A stretch of DNA of 64,000 nucleotides, taken from NCBI RefSeq assembly GCF_003121705.1, contig NZ_PYHR01000002.1:2852001-2916000 (forward strand), read 5' to 3'. Positions 8,261 through 17,600 of this stretch are shown here, one piece after another. Source of the DNA: Serinibacter arcticus. Lineage in GTDB: Bacteria; Actinomycetota; Actinomycetes; Actinomycetales; Beutenbergiaceae. The notes below the pieces were generated by a model. That model saw only the letters and a program-made list of their open reading frames with translations, searched no databases and was not told where the DNA came from. Every line of letters begins with the position of its first letter. Positions within the stretch are counted from its first letter, which is position 1. The position numbers and the translations under genes are program-made.

Positions 8261-9679
8261 TCAGACCACCGTCGTGCCGAACGCGCTGCCGCGTCGGGCG
8301 TAGGTCCACCAGGTCACGAGCGCCATCACGGCGTACAGCCCGATGAAGGCGAGGAGCGCGGCCTGGATGGAGCCCGTCGACGAGGTGGAGGCGGCGAAGG
8401 CGCGGGGGACCGCGAACCCGCCGATCGCGCCGACGGCGCCCGCGATGCCGATGCACCCGGCCGCCGCCCTGGCCCGCTGGGCGCGCTCGGCGTCGTCGGT
8501 CGCACCGTGCCGGAAGACGACCGGGATCATGCGGTAGACCGACCCGTTGCCGATGCCGGTCGCGGTGAACAGGACGAGGAACGATCCGAAGAACAGCACG
8601 ACGTCGCGCTGCCGGAGCGCGAGGACGGCGCCGGCCGCGCCGGCCGCGATGAGGGCGAACGCAGCGACCGTCACGCGGGCGCCGCCGAGCCGGTCCGCGA
8701 CCATGCCGCCGAGCGGGCGGGCGACGGAACCGACCAGCGCCCCGAGGAAGGCGAGGGACAGCGACACCTCGGGGAAGGTGGCGGCGAGCAGCGTGGGGAA
8801 CGCGCCGGAGAAGCCGATGAACGAGCCGAACGTGCCGATGTAGAGGAACGAGATCACCCACGTGTGGCGGTGGTTCGCGGCCTTCGCGTAGGCGCGGGGG
8901 TCGGAGGAGGCGTCGGTGAGGTTGTCCATGAAGCGCCAGGCGAGCATCGCGGCCAGGAGGATGAACGGCACGAACATCAGGCCGGCGCGCTCGAGCTGCA
9001 TGCCGGCCGCGCCGACGATGACGAGCGGCACCGCGAGCTGCACGACGGCGGTGCCCAGGTTGCCGCCCGCGGCGTTGAGGCCGAGGGCCTTGCCCTTCTC
9101 CGCCTGCGGGTAGAAGAACGAGATGTTGGCCATCGAGGAGGCGAAGTTGCCGCCGCCGAAGCCGGCGAGCGCCGCGATCGCCACCATGACGCCGAACGAC
9201 GTCTCGGGCCGCTGCAGCACGATCGCCATCGCCACGGTGGGGATGAGGAGCAGCAGGGCGGACACGATCGTCCAGTTCCGGCCGCCGACCAGTGCGACGG
9301 CGAACGTGTACGGGATCCGCAGCGCCGCCCCCACGAGGCTCGGGATCGCGATCAGCCAGAAGCTCTGGTCGACCGTGAGGGCGAAGCCCGCGGCCGACAG
9401 CTGGGGCACCACGATGCTCCACGAGGCCCAGACGGCGAACCCGAGGAACTCGGCGAAGACGCTGAGCCCGAGGTTGCGGCGGGCGATCCGGCGTCCGCCG
9501 CCCTCCCACTGGGCGTGGTCCTCGGGGTTCCAGCCGTCGATCCACCGGCCGCGGCGGGTGGTGAGGGGGCGGGTCGCTGCGGGCGGGGTGGTCGCGGGGG
9601 GTGCGGCGGGGGGTGCGGGCGCGACGTCGAGCGTGGCGGCGGGGGCGAGCCGGGGATCCAACGGGGCCGGGGCGGTCAT
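8261..9679 (-). CDS. narK: NarK-type nitrate/nitrite MFS transporter
   Basis: A 472-residue major-facilitator protein with about 12 membrane segments. Family signatures include FLGFAVWASWSIVVPQL near residues 78-94 and the glycine-rich nitrate signature AALAGFGGGNFASSMANISFFYP. The first 43 residues are a Pro/Ala/Thr-rich cytoplasmic extension, longer than usual. It is the first gene of the narK-nasA-flavoprotein unit and should import nitrate for the enzymes that follow. The ATG has a good ribosome site (GAGGAG). The group may be co-regulated with nirB. I cannot tell nitrate uptake from nitrite export by sequence alone. Confidence 0.92.
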   Translation of the reverse strand: MTAPAPLDPRLAPAATLDVAPAPPAAPPATTPPAATRPLTTRRGRWIDGWNPEDHAQWEGGGRRIARRNLGLSVFAEFLGFAVWASWSIVVPQLSAAGFALTVDQSFWLIAIPSLVGAALRIPYTFAVALVGGRNWTIVSALLLLIPTVAMAIVLQRPETSFGVMVAIAALAGFGGGNFASSMANISFFYPQAEKGKALGLNAAGGNLGTAVVQLAVPLVIVGAAGMQLERAGLMFVPFILLAAMLAWRFMDNLTDASSDPRAYAKAANHRHTWVISFLYIGTFGSFIGFSGAFPTLLAATFPEVSLSLAFLGALVGSVARPLGGMVADRLGGARVTVAAFALIAAGAAGAVLALRQRDVVLFFGSFLVLFTATGIGNGSVYRMIPVVFRHGATDDAERAQRARAAAGCIGIAGAVGAIGGFAVPRAFAASTSSTGSIQAALLAFIGLYAVMALVTWWTYARRGSAFGTTVV

Positions 9680-9847
9680 GGCGGGTCTCCTCGTGCCGGG
9701 TCTGCGTCGGGGCTGCGCAGCGCGGTTGACCCGACGCTAGGAGCGCCGTGTTTCCCGGGACGTGCCCCCGCGTCACATCCGTGGTGCATCTTCCGCACAG
9801 GCGACGCGGGCCCGTTGTGAGCCGGAGGTCGCGGGCCGGTTCGTCAC

Positions 9848-9853
9848 TAGGGT
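9848..9853 (+). promoter_or_regulatory. -10 box of a leaderless fdhD transcript
   Basis: TAGGGT ends 6 bases before the ATG, placing the transcription start at or next to the start codon. No Shine-Dalgarno sequence is present. The same TAGNNT arrangement precedes five other genes in the window. Confidence 0.55.
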
Positions 9854-9859
9854 GACGGG

Positions 9860-10708
9860 ATGGCCCGAACCACGCAGCGCCGACCGGTGACGCGACTGCG
9901 CGTGGGGCGCGCCGCCGTCGTGCGCCCCGACACGCTCGCGGCCGAGGAGCCGCTGGAGATCCGGGTCGCGGGACGCGCGTTCGCCGTCACGATGCGCACC
10001 CCGGGGCACGACTTCGAGCTCGCGGCGGGGTTCCTGGTGTCCGAGGGCGTGATCGCCCGCCGCGAGGACTTCGCGGCCGCCGACTACGCCCCCGGCCGGC
10101 TCGCGGACGGCTCGAACACGTTCAACGTCGTGGACGTGGCGCTCGCGGCCGGCGTGGCGCCGCCGGCGCCGGAGCTGACGAAGGCGTTCTACACGACGTC
10201 GTCGTGCGGGATCTGCGGCAAGGCCTCGATCAGCGCGGTCCGGACGGTCTCGCAGCACGCCGTGGTGGGCGACCCGGTCACCGTCGAGCTCGAGCGCCTG
10301 CTGTCCTTCCCCGACCTGCTGCGCGAGCGCCAGGCGATCTTCGACAGCACGGGCGGGCTGCACGCGGCCGGCCTGTTCGACGCGGCGAGCGGCGAGCTGC
10401 TCGTGCTGCGCGAGGACGTCGGGCGGCACAACGCCGTCGACAAGGTGGTGGGGTGGGCGCTGCTGAACGACCGCCTGCCGCTCACGGGGTGCGTGCTCCA
10501 GGTGTCGGGGCGCGCGAGCTTCGAGCTGGTGCAGAAGGCGTCGATGGCGGGGATCCCGGTGCTGTCGGCGGTCTCGGCGCCGTCGTCGCTCGCGGCGGAT
10601 CTCGCCGACGAGATCGGGCTGACGCTGGTCGGCTTCGTCCGGGGCGAGTCGGCCGTCGTCTACACGCGCCCCGACCGGATCCTGGCCCTCGACGCCCCGG
10701 CCCCCTGA
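9860..10708 (+). CDS. fdhD: FdhD/NarQ sulfurtransferase for molybdoenzyme maturation
   Basis: A 282-residue FdhD-family protein that transfers sulfur to the molybdenum cofactor before insertion into formate dehydrogenase or nitrate reductase. The persulfide-carrying CxxC is C116-G-I-C119 in TSSCGICGK, and the [16 protein letters not shown] signature follows at about residue 178. It diverges from narK and precedes the molybdate genes, so it probably serves the nitrate reductase here; no formate dehydrogenase is in the window. No ribosome site is visible, but TAGGGT at 9848-9853 lies 6 bases before the ATG, indicating a leaderless transcript. Confidence 0.95.
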   Translation: MARTTQRRPVTRLRVGRAAVVRPDTLAAEEPLEIRVAGRAFAVTMRTPGHDFELAAGFLVSEGVIARREDFAAADYAPGRLADGSNTFNVVDVALAAGVAPPAPELTKAFYTTSSCGICGKASISAVRTVSQHAVVGDPVTVELERLLSFPDLLRERQAIFDSTGGLHAAGLFDAASGELLVLREDVGRHNAVDKVVGWALLNDRLPLTGCVLQVSGRASFELVQKASMAGIPVLSAVSAPSSLAADLADEIGLTLVGFVRGESAVVYTRPDRILALDAPAP

Positions 10709-10710
10709 TC

Positions 10711-10841
10711 CGCGAGGGGTTTCCGCACCGCCGGCGAGGGGGTTCTGGCGAACTGTCGCCGAAAACCCCTCGCGGGTGGTGCAGAACCCCCTCGCGGGTG
10801 GTGCAGAAACCCCTCGCCGGAGTGCTCAAGCCCCTCGCGGA
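10711..10841. repeat. Intergenic array of 22-bp-period units in both orientations (array A)
   Basis: The fdhD-regulator spacer contains two units in one orientation (GAGGGG at 10714 and 10736, spacing 22). Four follow in the opposite orientation (CCCCT at 10766, 10788, 10810 and 10831; spacing 22, 22, 21). The unit reads approximately AAACCCCTCGCGGGTGGTGC. The opposed arms could fold into a long hairpin. The same unit family occurs in array B at 37431-37546. No gene is visible in this spacer. Confidence 0.85.
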
Positions 10842-10900
10842 TGCGGGGCGACGGCGGGGTCCGGCGCGCAGGTGCGGCTGGGGAGTGGTTCAGTGGGCGC

Positions 10901-11317
10901 ATGACGACGCGCGACATCAAGGTCTCCGAGGCTGCAGCCCTGCTCGGCGTCAGCGCCGACACCGTCCGTCGGCGGGCCGCGGCGGCCGGGATCGAGCCGA
11001 GCACGACGGCGGGCGTCACCGTCTACCCGGCCGCCGCCGTCGCGCAGCTCGCCGCGCAGGAGGCGGCCGCCGCCGCGACGCAGCGGGACGACCTCGGCGA
11101 CCTCACGCCGTCGTCCGCCCGCAACCGCCTGCGCGGCATCGTCACGCGCGTGGTCCGGGACGGCGTGATGGCCCAGGTCGAGGTCCAGGCCGGCCCGTAC
11201 CGGCTCGTCTCCCTCATCTCGCGCGAGGCCGCCGACGAGCTCGGGCTCGAGGAGGGCTCGCTCGTCGCCGCCACGGTGAAGGCGACCAACGTGGGCATCG
11301 AGGGTCTGGGCCGCTGA
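10901..11317 (+). CDS. Molybdate-responsive HTH-TOBE protein
   Basis: A 138-residue protein with an N-terminal helix-turn-helix (VSEAAALLGVSADTVRRR, residues 8-25) followed, from about residue 68, by a single TOBE/Mop domain (NRLRGIVTRVV to VKATNVGIEG). TOBE domains bind molybdate or tungstate; joined to an HTH this is probably a regulator or molybdate buffer. It lies just upstream of modABC, whose ATPase lacks its own TOBE domain. The ATG at 10901 is chosen because the HTH begins immediately after it; an in-frame upstream ATG at 10841 would add 20 low-complexity residues reaching into the repeat array. Confidence 0.85.
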   Translation: MTTRDIKVSEAAALLGVSADTVRRRAAAAGIEPSTTAGVTVYPAAAVAQLAAQEAAAAATQRDDLGDLTPSSARNRLRGIVTRVVRDGVMAQVEVQAGPYRLVSLISREAADELGLEEGSLVAATVKATNVGIEGLGR

Positions 11318-11348
11318 CTCCCCGCGCGACCGCCTAGGCTCCCGAGTC

Positions 11349-12118
11349 GTGCCCTTCACCCTCGCCCACCCGGCGGCCGTCCTGCCGCTGCGGCGCGGCC
11401 CGCTCGTCACCGCCGCGCTCGTCGCCGGCGCGCTGAGCCCGGACGTCCCCTACTTCCTCCCGCTGCCGCGCTACGCCGGCGCCTGGTACGAGCCGTTCGT
11501 CAACGCGACGACGTCGCACGCCTGGCCCGGCGCCCTCACCGTCGCGGTGCCGACGGCGGCCGTGCTCCTCGCCGTCTGGTGGTTCGTGCGGGCGCCGCTG
11601 GCCGACCTCGTGGGGGTCGACGGCGGGGCGCCCGGTCGCGGGCCCCGTCGCCGGGGGTCGGGCGGATCGGCTGGGCGGGCTGGATCGTCGCCTCCCTGGC
11701 GATCGGCGTCCTCACCCACGTGGTCTGGGACTCCTTCACGCACGGCGACGGGTTCGTCGTGCAGCACGTCGCGTGGCTGCGCGAGCCCCTGCTCGGCGAC
11801 CTGACGGCGGCCCGCGTGCTGCAGCACGCCAGCACCGTCCTCGGCCTCGCCGCGCTGGCGGCGTGGGGACTCGCCGGTGTCCGGCGCTGGATCGCCTCGG
11901 GGACCTGGCGCGTCGGACGACGCCGCGCGCTGCTGGTCGCCGCGCTCGCCGCCGCCGGGGTCGTCGGCGCCGTGGTCGGCGTGGTGACGCTCCTGGGCGA
12001 GAGCGCCTCTCCCGGCCTCGAGAGCGTGCTGTCCGCGGCCGCGAAGACGGGGGGTACGACGGCGGTGGCGGCCGTGCTCCTGTACGCGGCGGTGTGGTGG
12101 GTCATCCGACGCGATTGA
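11349..12118 (+). pseudogene. DUF4184 membrane protein, frameshifted (probably a sequence error)
   Basis: With one base restored this encodes about 256 residues of a DUF4184 integral membrane protein. The N-terminus MPFTLAHPAAVLPL and the segment ALSPDVPYFLPL are diagnostic of the family, whose function is unknown. Frame is lost somewhere between 11615 and 11665, in a run of G/C repeats, and resumes as RIGWAGWIVASLAIGVLTHVVWDSFTHGDGF, with further membrane helices to 12118. Start is GTG with TAGGCT 8 bases upstream (leaderless). It separates the HTH-TOBE gene from modA but has no evident molybdenum role. Confidence 0.8.
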
Positions 12119-12174
12119 GGCGTCAGCCCAAACTTGAAGTCGCAGATGCGGCTCCACCGTGGTTGTGTAGGCGC

Positions 12175-13023
12175 ATGAGCGAGATCACCGCACCCCGTTC
12201 CTCCCGCCGCCGGGCCGTGCTGACGACGGCGGTGCTCGCCGCCGTCGCCCTGCTCGCCTCGTGCGCCGGCCCGGACGCGGGGTCGGACGCGTCGCCGTCG
12301 GACACCGATCCGTCCGCGTCCGCCTCGGAGTCCACGGCCTCAGCCGTCGAGCAGGTCACCGGCGACCTCGTCGTCTTCGCCGCGGCCTCCCTCCAGGGAG
12401 TCTTCGAGGAGCTGGGAACCACGTTCGAGGAGCAGCACCCCGGCGTCAGCGTGACGTTCAGCTTCGCCGCGAGCTCGGCCCTGGCCGAGCAGGTCAACTC
12501 CGGCGCCCCGGTCGACGTGCTGGCCACCGCGAGCGCCTCGACCATGGAGCAGGCCGCCGCCGAGGTGACCGACCCGGTCACCTTCGCGAGCAACACGCTC
12601 GTGATCGTCTCGCCGACCAACAGCCAGGGCGGCGTCACGGGGCTGGCGGACTTCGCGAACCCCGACCTCACGCTGGCCGTCTGCGCCGTCGAGGTCCCGT
12701 GCGGGGCGGCGGCCTCGACGGTGTTCGAGGCCGCGGGCGTCACGCCGTCGGTGGACACCTACGCCGAGAACGTCACCGCCGCGCTGAACCTCGCGGCCTC
12801 CGGTGAGGTGGACGCGTCGCTCGTCTACGCTACGGACGCCCGCAGCGCCGGAGACACCGTCACGACCATCACGTTCCCGGAGGCCGCCGAGGCCGTGAAC
12901 GACAACCTCATCGCGGTCGCCACTGCGGCCCCGAACCCCCACGCGGCCCGGGCGTGGGTCGACCTCGTCCTGTCGGCGGAGGGCACCGCCGTGCTCGAGG
13001 CGGCGGGCTTCGACCTGCCGTGA
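12175..13023 (+). CDS. modA: Molybdate ABC transporter substrate-binding lipoprotein
   Basis: A 282-residue ModA. It has a type II signal with twin arginines and lipobox LLASC (lipidated Cys30), a Ser/Asp/Thr-rich linker to about residue 60, then the mature fold starting LVVFAAASLQGVFEELG, the ModA signature containing the oxyanion-binding serines. FSFAASSALAEQVNSGAPVDV follows. It binds molybdate or tungstate outside the membrane and hands it to ModB. The ATG at 12175 is placed directly before the signal peptide. It stands 7 bases upstream of modB in a modABC operon. Confidence 0.95.
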   Translation: MSEITAPRSSRRRAVLTTAVLAAVALLASCAGPDAGSDASPSDTDPSASASESTASAVEQVTGDLVVFAAASLQGVFEELGTTFEEQHPGVSVTFSFAASSALAEQVNSGAPVDVLATASASTMEQAAAEVTDPVTFASNTLVIVSPTNSQGGVTGLADFANPDLTLAVCAVEVPCGAAASTVFEAAGVTPSVDTYAENVTAALNLAASGEVDASLVYATDARSAGDTVTTITFPEAAEAVNDNLIAVATAAPNPHAARAWVDLVLSAEGTAVLEAAGFDLP

Positions 13024-13030
13024 CCCACCC

Positions 13031-13861
13031 GTGAGCACACCGACCGACCCCCTCCCGCGCGCCGCCCGCCGCCGTCGCCCGCCGCTCGCCCTGCTGCTCC
13101 CGGGGCTGGCGGCGCTGGCGTTCCTCGGCCTGCCCCTGCTGGCGCTGCTGCTGCGCGCCCCGTGGTCGGAGCTGATCGCCCTCGTGGCGACCGGTCCGGT
13201 CGCCCAGGCGCTGTGGCTCTCGCTCCGCACGGCGGCGACGGCGACCGCGATCAGCCTCGTGCTCGGCGTGCCGCTCGCGTGGCTGCTCGCGCGCGGTCGG
13301 CTGCCGGGCGGAGGCGTCATCCGCGCCGTCGTCACCCTCCCGATGGTGCTGCCACCGGTGGTCGGCGGCGTCGCGCTGCTGAGCCTGCTCGGCCGCCGTG
13401 GGCTGGTCGGGCAGCACCTCGAGACGTGGTTCGGGTTCACGATCCCGTTCACGACGACGGCGGTCGTCCTCGCGCAGACGTTCGTCGCGCTCCCGTTCCT
13501 CGTGCTGTCGGTCGACGGCGCCCTGCGCGGGCTCGACCGCCGGTTCGAGGACGTGTCCGCCACGCTCGGCGCCTCCCGCTGGACGACCTTCCGCCGCGTC
13601 ACGCTCCCGATGGTGGCTCCGGCGGTCGGTGCCGGCGCGGTGCTCTGCTTCGCGCGGGCGCTCGGCGAGTTCGGCGCGACGATCACGTTCGCCGGCAACT
13701 TCCCCGGCACCACGCGCACCATGCCCACCGCGATCTACCTGGCGATGGAGCAGAGCCCCGACGCCGCCGTCGCCCTCTCGATCGTGCTCGTGGTGATCTC
13801 GGCGGCCGTGCTGATCCTGCTGCGCTCGCGCTGGCTCACCGCGTTCGGGGGGACGCCGTGA
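13031..13861 (+). CDS. modB: Molybdate ABC transporter permease
   Basis: A 276-residue inner-membrane permease with about six hydrophobic segments. The ABC-permease EAA loop lies in the stretch RFEDVSATLGASRWTTFRRV, where it contacts ModC, followed by LPMVAPAVGAGAVLCFARALGEFGATI, the ModB signature. Length matches the family (220-280). The start is GTG at 13031, and the stop overlaps the modC start as GTGA, indicating coupling. Confidence 0.95.
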   Translation: MSTPTDPLPRAARRRRPPLALLLPGLAALAFLGLPLLALLLRAPWSELIALVATGPVAQALWLSLRTAATATAISLVLGVPLAWLLARGRLPGGGVIRAVVTLPMVLPPVVGGVALLSLLGRRGLVGQHLETWFGFTIPFTTTAVVLAQTFVALPFLVLSVDGALRGLDRRFEDVSATLGASRWTTFRRVTLPMVAPAVGAGAVLCFARALGEFGATITFAGNFPGTTRTMPTAIYLAMEQSPDAAVALSIVLVVISAAVLILLRSRWLTAFGGTP

Positions 13862-14505
13862 GCGGCCAGGTAAGCGGCACGCTCGAGGTGCGCGACGCCG
13901 TCGTGCGCCGCGGCGAGTTCGAGGTGCGCCTCGACCTGCGGATCGGGCCGGGGGAGGTCGTGGCCCTCACCGGCCCGAACGGGGCCGGGAAGTCCTCGCT
14001 GCTGGGCGCCGTCGCCGGCCTCGTGCCGCTCGTCTCCGGGGAGGTGGCGCTGGGCGGTGCGGTGCTCGACGGCGAGGCGGCCTTCGTCCCGCCCGAGCGG
14101 CGCGGCGTGGGGCTGGTCCCGCAGCAGCACCTGCTGTTCGGGCACCTCACCGCGCTGGAGAACGTCGCCTACGGGCTGCGGGCGCGCGGCGTCCACCGGC
14201 GCGAGGCGCGCGCGGAGGCGGGGGAGTGGCTCGACCGGCTGGGCCTCGCCGACCGCGCCCAGCTGCGCGCCGACCGGCTGTCGGGCGGGCAGTCGCAGCG
14301 GGTGGCCATCGCGCGCGCGCTCGCCTCGCGGCCTCGCGCGGTGCTGCTGGACGAGCCGTTCGCGGCGCTGGACATCCGGGTGCGCGACGACGTCCGTCGC
14401 CTCGTCCGCGACGCCCTGGTCGAGCTCGGGGTCCCGGCGCTGCTGGTCACGCACGATCCGGCCGAGGTGGACCAGCTCGCGACGCGTGAGGTGCGGCTGG
14501 CCTAG
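13858..14505 (+). CDS. modC: Molybdate ABC transporter ATPase, short form without TOBE domain
   Basis: A 215-residue ABC ATPase. Walker A GPNGAGKS is near residues 40-47, the Q-loop lies in LVPQQHLLFGHLTALENV, the signature is LSGGQSQRVAIARAL, Walker B is VLLDEPFAALD, and the switch histidine is in THDPAE. Usual ModC is about 350 residues with a C-terminal TOBE domain sensing molybdate; that domain is absent here and the frame ends cleanly. The separate TOBE protein at 10901 may take over sensing. Start is GTG overlapping modB. Confidence 0.92.
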   Translation: MSGQVSGTLEVRDAVVRRGEFEVRLDLRIGPGEVVALTGPNGAGKSSLLGAVAGLVPLVSGEVALGGAVLDGEAAFVPPERRGVGLVPQQHLLFGHLTALENVAYGLRARGVHRREARAEAGEWLDRLGLADRAQLRADRLSGGQSQRVAIARALASRPRAVLLDEPFAALDIRVRDDVRRLVRDALVELGVPALLVTHDPAEVDQLATREVRLA

Positions 14506-14698
14506 GGCTCAGGGTCCCTCGACCTCAGGATCTCTTATGTCGGGGATCGAAGAAAGTTTGCTTTTGCAGAGCGGAACCTCTGGACCTGACGACGCAACCG
14601 TGTTTTGCTGGCGACGTTAGTACGCGGCGACGACGGCGGAGACGGCGTCGTCCCGCGCGGCTGATGACTGTCCCCCCAGTGAGATCCCAGGAGCAACG

Positions 14699-17600
14699 AT
14701 GCCCTCAGCACGTCCCCCAGCCCTGCGACGGAGCGGCCTGCGCCGCACCGTCGGGCTGTTCGCCCTCAGTGCCCTCGTCGGCACCGCCGCCCTCGCGGGC
14801 GGCGCCGTCTCGGCGACGGCGGCCCCGGTCGACCCGGGCGCCCTCCCGCCCCAGGAGCCCGGCGTCACGCTGCGCACCTTCCAGGTGCCGCCCGGCATCA
14901 GCCAGCTCTGCACCCTGCGGGGTGGCACCACGCCGAACGTCGACAAGCTCATGCCGGTCGTGGACTTCACGACGGACGACGACTTCGGGCTCGTGGACAA
15001 CTTCCTCACGCACGTGCGGGCCAACCTGATCGTGCCCGAGGCCGGCAGCTACGGCTTCCGCGTCACGAGCGACGACGGTTCGCGCGTCACGCTCGACGGC
15101 CAGCAGATCCTCGACAACGACGGCTTCCAGGACTCGACCTCGGTCGAGACCGCCGTGACGCTGGAGCCGGGCGCGCACGAGCTGTTCGTCGAGCACTTCG
15201 AGGGCGGCTACGGACAGCGTCTGCTGCTGCAGTGGAAGCCCCGGGCGCGGCCGACTGGGCCACGATCCCCAGCACCAACCTCAGCACCGACGCCGGTGTG
15301 GTCCGCGTGACCGCCCCCGGCACGAAGTACTGCGAGGGCGCCGAGGACACGGCCGGCGACGGCCTGCAGCTCGACTCGGTGAACCCCAACTACACGCTGA
15401 CCGACCTGCGCCCGGCCGACTTCGAGCCCAAGGTCTCCGGCCTCGCGTTCAACGACGCGGACCAGCTCCTGGTCACGACCACCGGCTCCGTCAGCGCCGG
15501 CGGCTGGGTCCCCGACGCCGAGCCGGGCGAGGTCTTCCTCCTCGACAACGTGGTGGGCGAGACGAGCGCCGAGGAGGTCGTGCACACGAAGATCGCCACC
15601 GACCTGCTCAACCCCATGGGCATCGACGTCATCGACGACCTCATCTACGTCTCCGAGCGCCACCAGCTCACCGAGCTCAGCGACCCGGACGGCGACGGCT
15701 TCTACGACACCCACCGCACCGTGGCCGAGTGGCCCGACGGCGGCAACTTCCACGAGTTCGCGTTCGGCCTGATCCACGACGAGGAGAACTTCTACGTCAA
15801 CCTGTCGGTCGCGATCGACAACGGCGGCGCGACGACGAACCCGCAGCCCGCCGAGGGCCGCGGCACCACGCTCCGCATCGACCGTGAGACCGGTGAGGTC
15901 GAGGTCGTCGCGGGCGGCCTGCGGACCCCGAACGGCATCGCGTTCGGCCCCGAGGGCGAGATCTTCGCGATGGACAACCAGGGCGGCTGGCTCCCGAGCT
16001 CCAAGTTGGTGCACGTCGAGGACGGCCGGTTCTTCAACCACTACACGAACCCGGCCGGTCCGTTCGACGACGAGCCCGTCACCCCGCCGGCCCTGTGGAT
16101 CCCGCAGAACGAGATCGGCAACTCCCCGAGCACGCCGATCCTGCTCGACGAGGGTCCCTTCGCTGGCCAGATGGTCTTCGGCGACGTGACGTACGGCGGC
16201 CTCCAGCGTGCCTTCCTCGAGGAGGTCGACGGCGAGTACCAGGGCGCCGTCTTCCGCCACACCGCCGGCCTCGAGGTCGGCGTCAACCGCGTCATCACCG
16301 GCCCCGACGGCGCGCTGTACGTCGGCGGCACGGGCGAGGGCGGCAACTGGGGCGAGTCCGGCAAGCTGGTATACGGCCTGCAGAAGCTCAGCCCGGTCAA
16401 CGAGAGCACGTTCGACATGGCGTCAGTCGCCGTCGTCGAGGGTGGCTTCGAGATCACCTACACCGAGCCGATCTCGCAGGAGACGGCCGACGCGATCGCG
16501 ACCGCCTACCGCGCGGAGCAGTGGCGCTACGTGCCCACGGCCGCCTACGGCGGTCCGAAGGTCAACGAGCAGATCCTCAACGTCACCTCGGCCACCGTGT
16601 CCGAGGACCGCACCACCGTGACGCTGCAGCTCGACGGCCTCGAGCCCGGCAACGTCGTGCACCTGCGCTCCCCGCGTCCGTTCGAGTCGGAGTCGGGCCA
16701 GGAGCTGTGGAGCACCGAGGCCTGGTACACGCTGAACTCGCTCCCCGGCTACGAGGCCCCGGCCGACCGCGGCTGGTACGAGGCCGAGTACGGCCAGATC
16801 ACCGGCAGCGCCGGGATCGACCGCGAGCACAACGGCTACTCGGGTGACGGCTTCGTCGACAGCTTCGACACGGTCGGCGCCGGTGTCACCTTCCCCGTGA
16901 CGGTCGACGAGGCCGGCACCTACCCGCTCAACCTCCGCTACGCCAACGGTCCGAACCCCTACCAGGGTGACAAGGACGTCTCGCTCTACGTCAACGGCGA
17001 GAAGGTCGGGCCGTGGACGCTGCCCGACACCGGCGCCTGGAACAGCTGGGGCACCGACACCACCGAGGTCGCGCTCCGCGCCGGCGTCAACGCCGTGAAG
17101 CTGCAGTACGACACGGGCGACGACGGCAACGTCAACCTCGACCTGCTCACCGTCGGCGACGGGCTCGACATCTGCGCCCCCGCCGAGCTCGAGGACGGCT
17201 ACACCGGTCTGTTCGACGGCACGCTCGCCAGCTTCGAGGACTGGAACATGGCCGGCCCCGGCTCGTTCGGCCGTCAGGCCGACTGCAGCCTCCGCGGCGA
17301 CGGCGGCATGGGTCTGCTCTGGCACGGCGAGGAGCTCGGCGAGTACAGCCTCAAGCTGGACTGGAAGCTCATCAAGGACGACAACGGCGGCGTGTTCGTC
17401 GGGTTCCCGGACCCGGGCACCGACCCGTGGGTCGCCGTCGACGAGGGTTACGAGATCCAGATCGACGCGACCGACGAGGACGACCGCACCACCGGTGCGA
17501 TCTACACCTTCCAGGGCGCCGACCTCGAGGCGGTCGAGGCCAACCTCAACCCGGTGGGCCAGTGGAACGCCTACGAGATCGTCGTGCAGGACCAGACCAT

